Made by a program: the position numbers and the translations under genes. The notes under the pieces are model-generated. The model had not been told where the DNA came from, did not search any database, and was given only the letters and a program-made list of their open reading frames with translations. Source: JBFGCA01 sp041567315 (lineage in GTDB: Bacteria; Acidobacteriota; Thermoanaerobaculia; Multivoradales; JAHEKO01). Taken from it: a stretch of 30,419 nucleotides of DNA. Positions 15,774-24,134 of this stretch are shown piece by piece. How positions within the stretch are numbered: the first letter of the stretch is position 1; each line of letters opens with the position of its first letter. The stretch is from the NCBI GenBank assembly GCA_041567315.1, contig JBFGCA010000050.1:1-30419 (forward strand), written 5' to 3'.

Positions 15774-17261
15774 TTGTCCGGCCCCGCCCCCCGCTCCCCC
15801 CTGGCCTCCGCCCTCGGCTACGTCGCCCGCGTCCTGGGCTGGATCGTCGCCTTCCTGGCGCTGATCCGCATCCCGGCGGTCCAGGGCAAGCTGTTCATCC
15901 CCTTCGCGCGCTGGCAGCGCGACGTGGCCTGCGGGCTGATCGGCGCGCCGCGCGACGCCATCTCGATCGACTTCAGCTGCACCGGGGCGGACGCGATGGC
16001 GCTGTGCCTGGGCGCAGTGCTGGCCTTTCCCACCACCTGGCGCAAGCGGCTGGTGGGGGCGGCGGCCGGGTTCGCGCTGGTGTCGTTGATCAACACCGTG
16101 CGGGTGGGGCACCTGTCGGTGGTCGCCGGCAGCGGGCGGCTGTTCCAGTTCTGGCATTTCCAGGCCTGGCCGGCGGTGCTGATCGTCGCGGTGGCGGCCT
16201 ACGTCTTCTGGTGGATGCGGATCGCCGGTCGCGGCCAGGGCGTGGGGACGGCGCTGGCGGCGGGACCGGGCCGGCGGCTGGCCTGGCGGTTCCTGGTCCT
16301 CACCGTGCTGCTGGTGGCCGTCTATTACGGGGCGGCCGACCGTCTGTTCGAGAACGCCGCGGTGCTGGCGGCGGCCCGCGGCGTCGCCTGGCTGGCCGGC
16401 TCCCTGATGTCGCTCGGCGGCATCCCGGTCGAGGTGTCCCAGGAGTACCTGAAGGTGGGGCGCTTCCCCTACCGGGTGACCCAGGAGTGCATCGCCTCGC
16501 CGCTGATGCCGGTCTACCTGGCGGCGGCGCTGGCGGCGCCGCTCGCCTGGTGGAAGCGCGGCGTCCTGGTGCTGCTGGCCGGACCGGTCTTCTTCCTGCT
16601 GGGGACCGCCCGCATGCTGGTGCTGGCGCTGCCCCGGCAGCTGGTGGGGGCGCCGGGCGTTCTGCTCCACGCCTTCCATCAGCTGGTGCTGGGCGCGGGT
16701 CTCATCGTCGCGGCGGCGTGGTGGGTGAGGCGCCGGGCCGCCTCGTCGGCCGCGCGGCCGGCGGGGGCCGGATCGGCGGGCGGTGGCGCCTGGGGCGTGC
16801 GGGCGCTGGCGGCGCTGGCGGGCGCGCTGGCGCTGGCGGCCCTCGCCGGTCCCGCCTGGTCGGGGGTGGTGGGCAGGGCGGCCGACGCGGTCAGCGGCTC
16901 GTTCACCTACCGTGCGCCGGTGCCCGACCCGCAGCTGGCGCTCAAGCTGTTGCCCGGCTACCAGCTCGCGCTGTTCGCCGGTCTGTGGCTGGCGGCGGCG
17001 CGCTCGCTTCGCGACTGGCGGCGGCCGCTCCTGGGGCTCGCCGCGCTGGCCGTGTTCCAGATCGGGCTGCTGGCCTCGCTGGCCGGGCTCGCCGGCCGCT
17101 GGGACTTCGCGCCCGGCGTCGCCATGGTGCGCGGGCTGGCGATCGTGGTGCCGCTGGCGCTCGCCTGGGTGCTGACGGGGGTACGGCACCGGAGGCCGGG
17201 CGTGGTGACCGAGCCGGCCCCGAGCGGGTCGCTCGAGCCCGCGCCGACCGCCTCCGATTGA
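15774..17261 (+). CDS. Exosortase-like membrane protein with two Cys-Arg-His catalytic sets
   Basis: A polytopic protein of 495 aa from TTG 15774; an in-frame ATG at 15684 would add 30 non-hydrophobic residues. Exosortases are membrane transpeptidases with a Cys-Arg-His triad in a helical core. Here the triad appears twice. First: Cys69 (IDFSCTGADAM), Arg110 (INTVRVGHL), His128 (FWHFQAWP). Second: Cys239 (TQECIASPLM), Arg280 (LGTARML), His299 or His302 (LLHAFHQLVLG). Cys-to-Arg spacing is 41 in both, and Arg-to-His is 18 and 19 (or 22). Each half has about four helices, and four more follow at the C-terminus (from about residue 340). A TAGCAT -10-like box is at 15704-15709. It is divergent from the VCBS protein and convergent with the outer-membrane barrel. 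The activity of each site is unknown. Confidence 0.75.
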   Translation: MSGPAPRSPLASALGYVARVLGWIVAFLALIRIPAVQGKLFIPFARWQRDVACGLIGAPRDAISIDFSCTGADAMALCLGAVLAFPTTWRKRLVGAAAGFALVSLINTVRVGHLSVVAGSGRLFQFWHFQAWPAVLIVAVAAYVFWWMRIAGRGQGVGTALAAGPGRRLAWRFLVLTVLLVAVYYGAADRLFENAAVLAAARGVAWLAGSLMSLGGIPVEVSQEYLKVGRFPYRVTQECIASPLMPVYLAAALAAPLAWWKRGVLVLLAGPVFFLLGTARMLVLALPRQLVGAPGVLLHAFHQLVLGAGLIVAAAWWVRRRAASSAARPAGAGSAGGGAWGVRALAALAGALALAALAGPAWSGVVGRAADAVSGSFTYRAPVPDPQLALKLLPGYQLALFAGLWLAAARSLRDWRRPLLGLAALAVFQIGLLASLAGLAGRWDFAPGVAMVRGLAIVVPLALAWVLTGVRHRRPGVVTEPAPSGSLEPAPTASD

Positions 17262-17274
17262 AGTGCAGGCTAGA
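17260..17274 (+). repeat. 15-bp repeat at gene end, copy 2
   Basis: Identical to 11391-11405. Here it spans the junction between the exosortase-like gene stop and the stop of the convergent barrel gene. Confidence 0.6.
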
Positions 17275-17989
17275 ACCTCCAGGCGAATCCGAGCCGCGCG
17301 TCCCAGCCGGTGAGGTCCAGCTCGCCGAAGCCCCGGAAGTCGTCGCCCAGCTCGTCTTCCGCCCGCTGCCAGCGGAAGTCGCCGAGCACCGACCAGTTGG
17401 CGCCCACCGGCACCTCCACCCCCGCCTGCAGGTAGTAACCGAAGGCCTCGCCTTCGGCCACGAAGGTGTCGGTGAAGATCGGCAGCTCGGGGCGGCTGAA
17501 GTCGATGAAGTCGCCGGACTCCTCGAGCCGGTAGCCGTAGATCCCGGCGCCGCCGCCGACGTAGGGCGCCACCGCGGCCCTGGGGTCGGTCAGGTAGAAG
17601 AGCAGCCCGAGGTTGACCGAGGCGGTCTCGAGAAAGGTGGTGTGCGGGATGTCGAAGCCGAGGTCGTCCACGAAGTCGATGTAGACCTGGTCGGCCTCGC
17701 CCTCGAAGAAATTGCTCGAGAGCAGCACGCCCATCCGGCCGCTGACCATGCGCAGATAGTGGACGCCCAGCGAAAAGTCCTGGAAGTCGTCGGCGTCGCC
17801 GGTGAACTCGCGCGCCTTGTCGTTCCAGTAGTCCGATTCGCCGCGCGGATTGAACACCCCGAACTCGACCCGCACCGCGTTGCGCGCCGCCCACGGCTGG
17901 CGCAGCGGCCGGGCGTGCTCGGCGAGCGCCGGGGCGGCGGCGCAGAGCACCCCCAGCACGGCGAGCGGTGGAAGCAGTTTTCTCAGCAT
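17270..17989 (-). CDS. Small outer-membrane beta-barrel protein (OmpW/OmpA-barrel-like)
   Basis: A 239-residue protein. A signal peptide (MLRKLLPPLAVLGVLCAAAPALA, cut before EHA) is followed by alternating amphipathic strands: NAVRVEFGVFNPRG, FSLGVHYLRMVSG, ASVNLGLLFYLTD, VAPYVGGGAGIYGYR, FGYYLQAGVEVPVG, WSVLGDFRWQRAED and WDARLGFAWRF. It ends in Phe, the usual signal for barrel assembly. The PYVGGGAGIY block is common to OmpW-like and outer-membrane-beta-barrel-domain proteins. Start 17989 is preferred: GGGAGG lies just upstream. The open frame extends to 18358 without sensible protein. Function (porin, adhesin or structural) cannot be told. Confidence 0.82.
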   Translation of the reverse strand: MLRKLLPPLAVLGVLCAAAPALAEHARPLRQPWAARNAVRVEFGVFNPRGESDYWNDKAREFTGDADDFQDFSLGVHYLRMVSGRMGVLLSSNFFEGEADQVYIDFVDDLGFDIPHTTFLETASVNLGLLFYLTDPRAAVAPYVGGGAGIYGYRLEESGDFIDFSRPELPIFTDTFVAEGEAFGYYLQAGVEVPVGANWSVLGDFRWQRAEDELGDDFRGFGELDLTGWDARLGFAWRF

Positions 17990-18356
17990 CTCGGCCTCCC
18001 TTCCCGGGGCGATCCGCGTCGCCCCGCAAAGCCGTGGAGCAACCCCGATGCCAGCCCTGGCGCAAGCGCTCGTTTCAGCGCCCCGGTCGAGCCCCGCCCC
18101 GACCGGCTCTACAGCGGCCTCGGTCGAGGTTGCAGCGGCTGTGGCCCCACGTGGGGACGGCGGCGAGACCGCCTGCGGACGGTGGCGCCCTCCACAGAAC
18201 CGGCCCGCGCTTTTGTTACTATCTGCGGCAACCAGTTCATCGTGCCCCGCAGGGGGCGCTCTTAGACCTCGCCATTTCCAGAACCCCGAGCCCGGCCCGG
18301 ATGAAACCGACCCTGCCCGGCGGCGTGCCGCGGAGGGACGTGGCGCCGGCGGAGCC
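17990..18356. other. Divergent intergenic region between the barrel gene and purD (367 bp)
   Basis: It should hold promoters for both genes. On the plus strand the only AT-rich spot is TTTTGTTACTATC (18211-18223) with TACTAT as a possible -10 and no good -35. A small hairpin GCCCC-GCA-GGGGC lies near 18244-18256. The minus-strand ribosome binding site (GGGAGG) and the purD site (GGAG at 18351) close the ends. No convincing gene or known RNA was recognised. Confidence 0.5.
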
Positions 18357-19637
<1,281 letters not shown>

Positions 19638-19663
19638 TCGAATAAAACCGCGCCCTGGCGGCG

Positions 19664-19693
19664 TTGACAGCCCTGGGCGGCCGTTGCCATAAT
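19664..19693 (+). promoter_or_regulatory. Strong sigma-70-type promoter for the RicT-Hfq-like-pdxA unit
   Basis: A perfect TTGACA (19664-19669) and CATAAT (19688-19693) are separated by 18 bp. This is the best promoter match in the window. It predicts a leader of about 115 nt before the PSP1 gene at 19816. A second possible -10 (TATCAT, 19789-19794) lies closer to that gene. Confidence 0.75.
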
Positions 19694-19815
19694 GGCGGCA
19701 GACCTAGGGACCAGATCCCGCACGGCGGCGGGCGGGGGGCGGCGATGCGGAGCGAGCAGGCGGACCGGCTGCCGAGTTTCCTGGTACCTATCATGCACTC
19801 TGGAAAATCGGGCCC

Positions 19816-20544
19816 ATGAGCGCCTGTCAGGGGTGCGCCTTCAAGGGGATGTCCACCGCGGTGGAGGACAACTACGTGGGCGTTCGCTTCGGCGAGGAGA
19901 CCAACCTCACCCTGTGCGCCACCAACGGGAAGATCTACGCCCGCGGCGACCGGGTGGTGGTGGACACCGACGCGGGCCCCGATTTCGGGCGGGTCGAGCA
20001 GTCACCGATGCCGGTCTTCAAGCCCTGCCAGAAGGCGAGCGCCCGCCGCATCGTGCGCGCCGCCGGCGAGCCCGACGTTGCCGCCCACGGCAAGCGCCTG
20101 GTCAAGGAGGAGCAGGCCAAGCGGTTTTGCCGCGAGCGCGCCAAGGCCCTGGGTCTGCAGATGAAGGTTTCCAAGGTGAGCTTCGCGCTCGACGGCAGCC
20201 GCGCCACCGTCTACTTCACCGCCGAGGGCCGGATCGACTTCCGGCGGCTGGTCCGCGAGCTGTCACGGCGCTTCTCGGCCAAGGTCAAGATGCACCAGGT
20301 GGGGGCCCGCGACGAGGCCGGCCTGCTGGGCGGCATCGGGATCTGCGGCCGCACCCTGTGCTGCTCCACCTGGCTCAAGCAGTTCCGGCCGATCTCGATC
20401 CAGATGGCGAAACGGCAGAGCCTGAGTCTCAATCCCTCCAAGATCTCGGGTCAGTGCGGGCGCCTGCTGTGCTGCCTGGCCTACGAGGACGATCAATATC
20501 CGGCGACGCCGCCGCGCCCCGCGGCTTCGCCAGCAACAGCGTGA
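19816..20544 (+). CDS. ricT: PSP1-domain protein, RicT/YaaT-like
   Basis: A 242-residue cytoplasmic protein with the PSP1 C-terminal domain. In Bacillus, RicT works with RicA and RicF in a complex that adjusts RNase Y and carries iron-sulphur clusters. Here the conserved cysteine clusters are present: CGRTLCC (Cys178, 182, 183) and CGRLLCC (Cys214, 219, 220). Further cysteines are at 4, 7 (CQGC), 34, 71 and 105. Other family blocks are VGVRFGEETN near the N-terminus, YFTAEGRIDFRRLVRELS, and MAKRQSLSLNPSKISGQCGR. The start ATG has only a weak GGAAAA upstream. It is followed, with a possible 4-bp overlap, by an Hfq-like gene, which suggests a shared role in RNA metabolism. Confidence 0.9.
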   Translation: MSACQGCAFKGMSTAVEDNYVGVRFGEETNLTLCATNGKIYARGDRVVVDTDAGPDFGRVEQSPMPVFKPCQKASARRIVRAAGEPDVAAHGKRLVKEEQAKRFCRERAKALGLQMKVSKVSFALDGSRATVYFTAEGRIDFRRLVRELSRRFSAKVKMHQVGARDEAGLLGGIGICGRTLCCSTWLKQFRPISIQMAKRQSLSLNPSKISGQCGRLLCCLAYEDDQYPATPPRPAASPATA

Positions 20545-20549
20545 GAGCG

Positions 20550-20894
20550 ATGGCCAATCGGAAACTCATCCGTCCCGAAATCTCCGACCTCAAGAAGGAC
20601 GGCCAGTCGAGGTCGGTGCGGCGCAAACAGGCGCCCCCCGAGCAGACCAACGCCGAGGAGTTCTACTACCTCAAGCAGATGGCGGCCAAGACGCCGATGG
20701 TCCTGGTGCTGACCGGCGGCGAGGAGCTGCGCGGCTGGATCGAGTGGTACGACAAGAACTCGATCAAATTCAACCGCCACAAAGAGCCCAATCTGCTGAT
20801 CCCCAAGCACAACATCCGCTACATGTTCAAGGAGGAGGAGCTGCGGCGGCAGAGGCGCCGCACCCGCGCCGCGGCCGCGGCGGACAAATCCTGA
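20550..20894 (+). CDS. Hfq-like Sm-fold RNA-binding protein
   Basis: A 114-residue protein with a central Sm/Hfq-like domain. The Sm1 region is about residues 49-75 (PMVLVLTGGEELRGWIEWYD then KNSIKFN), comparable to the Hfq pattern of strand, G-x-x-L-x-G-x-I-x-x-[FY]-D and strand. The Sm2 region is LLIPKHNIRYMFKE (about 82-95), with KH at the place of the Hfq Y-K-H motif. A basic N-terminal extension of about 36 residues (NRKLIRPE, RSVRRKQ) and an Arg-rich C-terminal tail (RRQRRRTR) are unusual. ATG 20550 lies 5 bp after the PSP1 stop; GTG 20541 in the same frame overlaps that stop. It is probably an RNA chaperone, more divergent than standard Hfq. Confidence 0.8.
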   Translation: MANRKLIRPEISDLKKDGQSRSVRRKQAPPEQTNAEEFYYLKQMAAKTPMVLVLTGGEELRGWIEWYDKNSIKFNRHKEPNLLIPKHNIRYMFKEEELRRQRRRTRAAAAADKS

Positions 20895-21931
20895 GGGCCG
20901 CCCCGGAAAGGCTGCTGGCCCTCACCCAGGGCGACCCCGCCGGAGTCGGGCCCGAGATCCTCCTCAAACTGGCCGCCGGCTGGCGCCGCGCGGGCTGGCG
21001 ACCGCTGCTGATCGCCGAGCGGGCGGCGCTGGAGGCGGTGCGCGGCAGCGCCGGCGGGGCGGTCTGGGAGCGGCTGGCGTTCCTCGAGGCGGCTCCCGGG
21101 CCGGCCGGGCTGGCGGCGCTGCCGGCGGCGGCGGTGCCGGTTCTCGACCCGGTGGGCGAGCGCCGCCGGGTGACGCCCGGCGAGCCCGGCCCGCGCGACG
21201 CCGCCGGCGCGCTGGCCGCCCTCGACCTGGGTCTCGAGCTGGCGCGGGGCGGCAGCGGCGCGGCGCTGGTCACCGCGCCGCTCAGCAAGGCGGCGATCGC
21301 CCGCCACCGGCTGCCCGGCTTCCGCGGGCACACCGACTACCTGGCGGCCGCCTGCGGGCTCGAGCGCTACGGGCGCGACTATCTGATGACCTTTATCGCC
21401 CCCGACCTGCAGGTGGCGCTGCTCACCGCCCACCTGCCGCTGGCTCGCGCGCTCGAAGCGGTCAGCACGGAAGCGGTGCTGGCCGCCGTCGAGCTGCTGG
21501 CGGCGCGTGCGGGCGGCCGGATCGCGGTTGCCGGGCTCAACCCCCACGCCGGCGAGGGCGGGCTGCTCGGCGACGAAGATCAAGCTGCGGTGGCGCCGGC
21601 GGTGGCGGCGGCGCGCGCCCGCGGCCTCGACGCCCACGGCCCGGAGAGCCCCGACTCGCTGTTCGCGCGCGCCCGCCGCGGGGAGTTCGACTGGGTGCTG
21701 GCGCTCTACCACGACCAGGGTCTGATCGCGGTCAAGACCGCGGCCTTCGGGGCCGCCGCCAACTGGACCCTGGGGCTGCCCTTCATCCGCACCTCGGTGG
21801 ACCACGGCACCGCCTACCCGCTGGCCGGCAAGGGCCGCGCCGACCCGCGGCCGCTGGAAGCCGCGGTCGAGGCGGCCATCGGTCTGCTGGCCGGCGAGCT
21901 GCCGCGGCGGCGCTCGGCCCCCGGTAGCTAG
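20891..21931 (+). CDS. pdxA: 4-hydroxythreonine-4-phosphate dehydrogenase
   Basis: NAD-dependent enzyme of pyridoxal phosphate synthesis in the DXP-dependent route. Family blocks: LLALTQGDPAGVGPEILLK at the start, GHTDYLA (metal His), LTAHLPL, GLNPHAGEGGLLG, YHDQGLIAVK (metal His), and TSVDHGTAYPLAGKG near the end. From CTG 20891 the protein is 346 aa, normal for PdxA. No ATG, GTG or TTG lies in frame between the start of the conserved domain and GTG 20744, which is deep inside the Hfq-like gene. CTG 20891 overlaps the previous stop (CTGA), so coupled initiation at CTG is the best explanation. The stop is 10 bp from the convergent gene. Confidence 0.92.
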   Translation: MRAAPERLLALTQGDPAGVGPEILLKLAAGWRRAGWRPLLIAERAALEAVRGSAGGAVWERLAFLEAAPGPAGLAALPAAAVPVLDPVGERRRVTPGEPGPRDAAGALAALDLGLELARGGSGAALVTAPLSKAAIARHRLPGFRGHTDYLAAACGLERYGRDYLMTFIAPDLQVALLTAHLPLARALEAVSTEAVLAAVELLAARAGGRIAVAGLNPHAGEGGLLGDEDQAAVAPAVAAARARGLDAHGPESPDSLFARARRGEFDWVLALYHDQGLIAVKTAAFGAAANWTLGLPFIRTSVDHGTAYPLAGKGRADPRPLEAAVEAAIGLLAGELPRRRSAPGS

Positions 21932-21941
21932 CGAGCCCCTC

Positions 21942-24134
21942 CTACTCCCAGCCGAGCCACGCCCGGTCGAGGATGACGTGGGTGCGGCGCGGGACGCGCG
22001 CCGGCGAGTGCAGCTCGACCACCAGGCGGTCGCCGTCCCTCCAGGGCACCGGTTCGAGCTCGACCTCCCGCCAGGCGGCGTCGCGGGGCAGCGGCTGTCG
22101 GTGGATCACCCGCCGGCCGCCCCGCACCAGCAGCGTCGCCGGCCGCGCCAGCGGCCCGGGGTGGCGCAGCTCGAGCCACAGCCGCAGGGTGCCGCCGCCC
22201 GCCTTGACCGGCACGCTCACCGAGCGCCCGGCGGGCAGCGCCCAGCCGCCGCGAAAGCGCGGCCGGTAGATCACCCACAGGTCGGGGTGGAGCTGGCCGC
22301 CGTCCTTCTCGACCCACGGATCCTCGAACTCGACGACCCGGGTGGGCAGGCGCCGGGAGGCGGCCGGGAGCGCCGCCATCGCCAGCAGCAGGCCGAGGAG
22401 TCCCCAGACCGGCGGCCGCCGGCGGGGGCCCGGCGGCAGGAACCACAGGGCGCTCACCACCACCAGCGACAGCGGCGGCCACAGCCAGGTGGCCGGGCGA
22501 GCGCGGATCGAGCTGGGGAAGAAGCGCGCCGCGTCGGCCCCCAGCCGGGTGGAGAGGTGGTCCAGCAGGTGGCTGCGGCCGTGCGCCAGGTTGTAGGTCC
22601 AGTCCGGCTCGACCACCCACACCAGCGTCAGCACCAGGCTGAGCGCCGCCAGCGCGGCGAGCAGCGCGCGGGCGCCGGGCCGCCGCCGGGTGGCCATCAG
22701 CGGCACCGTCAGCAGCCCGAGCAGCGGCAGCATCACCAGCCCGTAGCGGAACGGCGGCGACCAGGCCCCGAACCACTCGCCGCGCGGTCCGAGCAGGAGC
22801 AGATAGAGCCCGAAGGCGGCGGCCAGATCGGCCAGCAGGCGCCGGCGCCGGGGCCCGGCCGCCAGCAGCAGGACCGCCGGCAGCAGCAGCATCCACAGCG
22901 GCGCGTAGGCGAAGAGCCCGAAGGCGCAGTCCCAGAACAGCCCCAGCAAGCCGCGCAGGTACTGGAGCGGGTGGATCGCGTAGGGACCGAGCCCCTCGGC
23001 GCCGTGGTACTTGAGGGGGTTGCCGAAGGCCCACCGGTTGTAGAGCAGGATGGCGGCGCCGGCCGCCGCCAGGGCGAGCGCCGGCACCGCCAGCGCCCGC
23101 CAGCGGCCGCGGCCGAGCCGCCAGGCCGCCAGCCCCACCAGCGAAACCGCCACCACCCCAAAGCGGATCTTGAGCAGCGGCAGCAGGACCAGCGGCAGCG
23201 CGAGCAGCAGCCAGCCGCGGCGGTCCCCGTTGGCTGCTTCGAGCCGGTGGATCGTCCCCAGCGCCGTCACCACCAGCACCGCGGCCGGCACCTCGACCCA
23301 GAACTGGTAGGAGTAGAGGACGAGCGGCGGGGTGAACGCCACCAGCGCCCAGGCGGCGAGCGACTCGCGGGGCCGGTGCGGGAAGTAGCGGCCCGCCAGC
23401 CACAGCGTGCCCCAGGCCAGCACCGCGGCCAGCGCCGCCATCACCACCCGGGCGCCGCCCGCGCCGGCCAACCGGTAGGCCGGCGCCAGCAGCAGCGGCA
23501 GGGTCAGGTTGTGCCGCGAGTAGAGCTCGCCGTTGCGGCCCCGCGGGTCGCCCGGCTGGGGCGCCAGCCGGCGATCGACGAAACGCAGCGAATCGCCGCG
23601 GGCGTAGTTGTTGTTGAGCTGGGCGTCGAAGTCGTGGGCCAGACTGTGGGTCACGAGGAGGTAGTACGGCTCGTCCCCGTCCGGCTGGTGATGGGCCGCC
23701 GACCACGGCAGGATGGCGAGGTAGACCAGGAAGGGCAGCGCCCAGAACGGCCACGGCGGCACCGTGGGAAGCCGTCCGGCGAGCGCCGGTCGGAGCGCGC
23801 CAGCGAGCCGCGCGACCCGGTGGGCCAGCAGCACCAGGAGACCGGCGGCCAGCAGCCCGTCGCGGCCGGCCGCGGGCAGACCCAGCCCCTCGCGTCCGAG
23901 AATCAACATCACCAGAACGGCCAGGCCCACCACCTCGCCGATCGCCACCGGCCGCGGCGTCGCTCGCCCGCCCCGCTGCCGCGCCCACAGACCGATCTCG
24001 AGCAGCCCGGCCACCACCCAGGGCAGCAGCGCCAGCGTCGGCCGGAAGGGGTCGTCCGCCGCCAGCGGGAGGCCCGCCCAGGCGACGGTAGATAGAAGAA
24101 GAGCGCTCGAGGTCCGGGCGGCCCGACCCGTCAA
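21942..24134 (-). CDS. Large GT-C-type membrane protein (probable glycosyltransferase), paralogue 2
   Basis: A 730-residue polytopic protein, clearly paralogous to 9137-11326 over its whole length. Shared stretches include ADDPFRPTLALLPWVV, PDGDEPYYLLVTHSLAHDFD, NNNYARGDSLRFV, VEVPAA, GLFWDCAFGLFA, GAWSPPFRYGLV and the C-terminal beta-like segment with TRVVEFEDPWVEKDGGQLHP. The acidic DE pair after PDG is the likely GT-C catalytic signature. The start is TTG 24134, which overlaps the stop of the upstream gene (TTGA) and aligns with the start of paralogue 1. The longer frame to 24350 has no homologous part. It is probably co-translated with the membrane protein at 24131-26029, which paralogue 1 lacks. 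Substrate unknown. Confidence 0.75.
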   Translation of the reverse strand: MTGRAARTSSALLLSTVAWAGLPLAADDPFRPTLALLPWVVAGLLEIGLWARQRGGRATPRPVAIGEVVGLAVLVMLILGREGLGLPAAGRDGLLAAGLLVLLAHRVARLAGALRPALAGRLPTVPPWPFWALPFLVYLAILPWSAAHHQPDGDEPYYLLVTHSLAHDFDAQLNNNYARGDSLRFVDRRLAPQPGDPRGRNGELYSRHNLTLPLLLAPAYRLAGAGGARVVMAALAAVLAWGTLWLAGRYFPHRPRESLAAWALVAFTPPLVLYSYQFWVEVPAAVLVVTALGTIHRLEAANGDRRGWLLLALPLVLLPLLKIRFGVVAVSLVGLAAWRLGRGRWRALAVPALALAAAGAAILLYNRWAFGNPLKYHGAEGLGPYAIHPLQYLRGLLGLFWDCAFGLFAYAPLWMLLLPAVLLLAAGPRRRRLLADLAAAFGLYLLLLGPRGEWFGAWSPPFRYGLVMLPLLGLLTVPLMATRRRPGARALLAALAALSLVLTLVWVVEPDWTYNLAHGRSHLLDHLSTRLGADAARFFPSSIRARPATWLWPPLSLVVVSALWFLPPGPRRRPPVWGLLGLLLAMAALPAASRRLPTRVVEFEDPWVEKDGGQLHPDLWVIYRPRFRGGWALPAGRSVSVPVKAGGGTLRLWLELRHPGPLARPATLLVRGGRRVIHRQPLPRDAAWREVELEPVPWRDGDRLVVELHSPARVPRRTHVILDRAWLGWE

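Noticed and set aside
19692..19815. ATG 19692 upstream of the PSP1 gene as a coding start
   Set aside because: It overlaps the -10 box and its frame is not protein-like before it reaches the Hfq-like gene in a different context.
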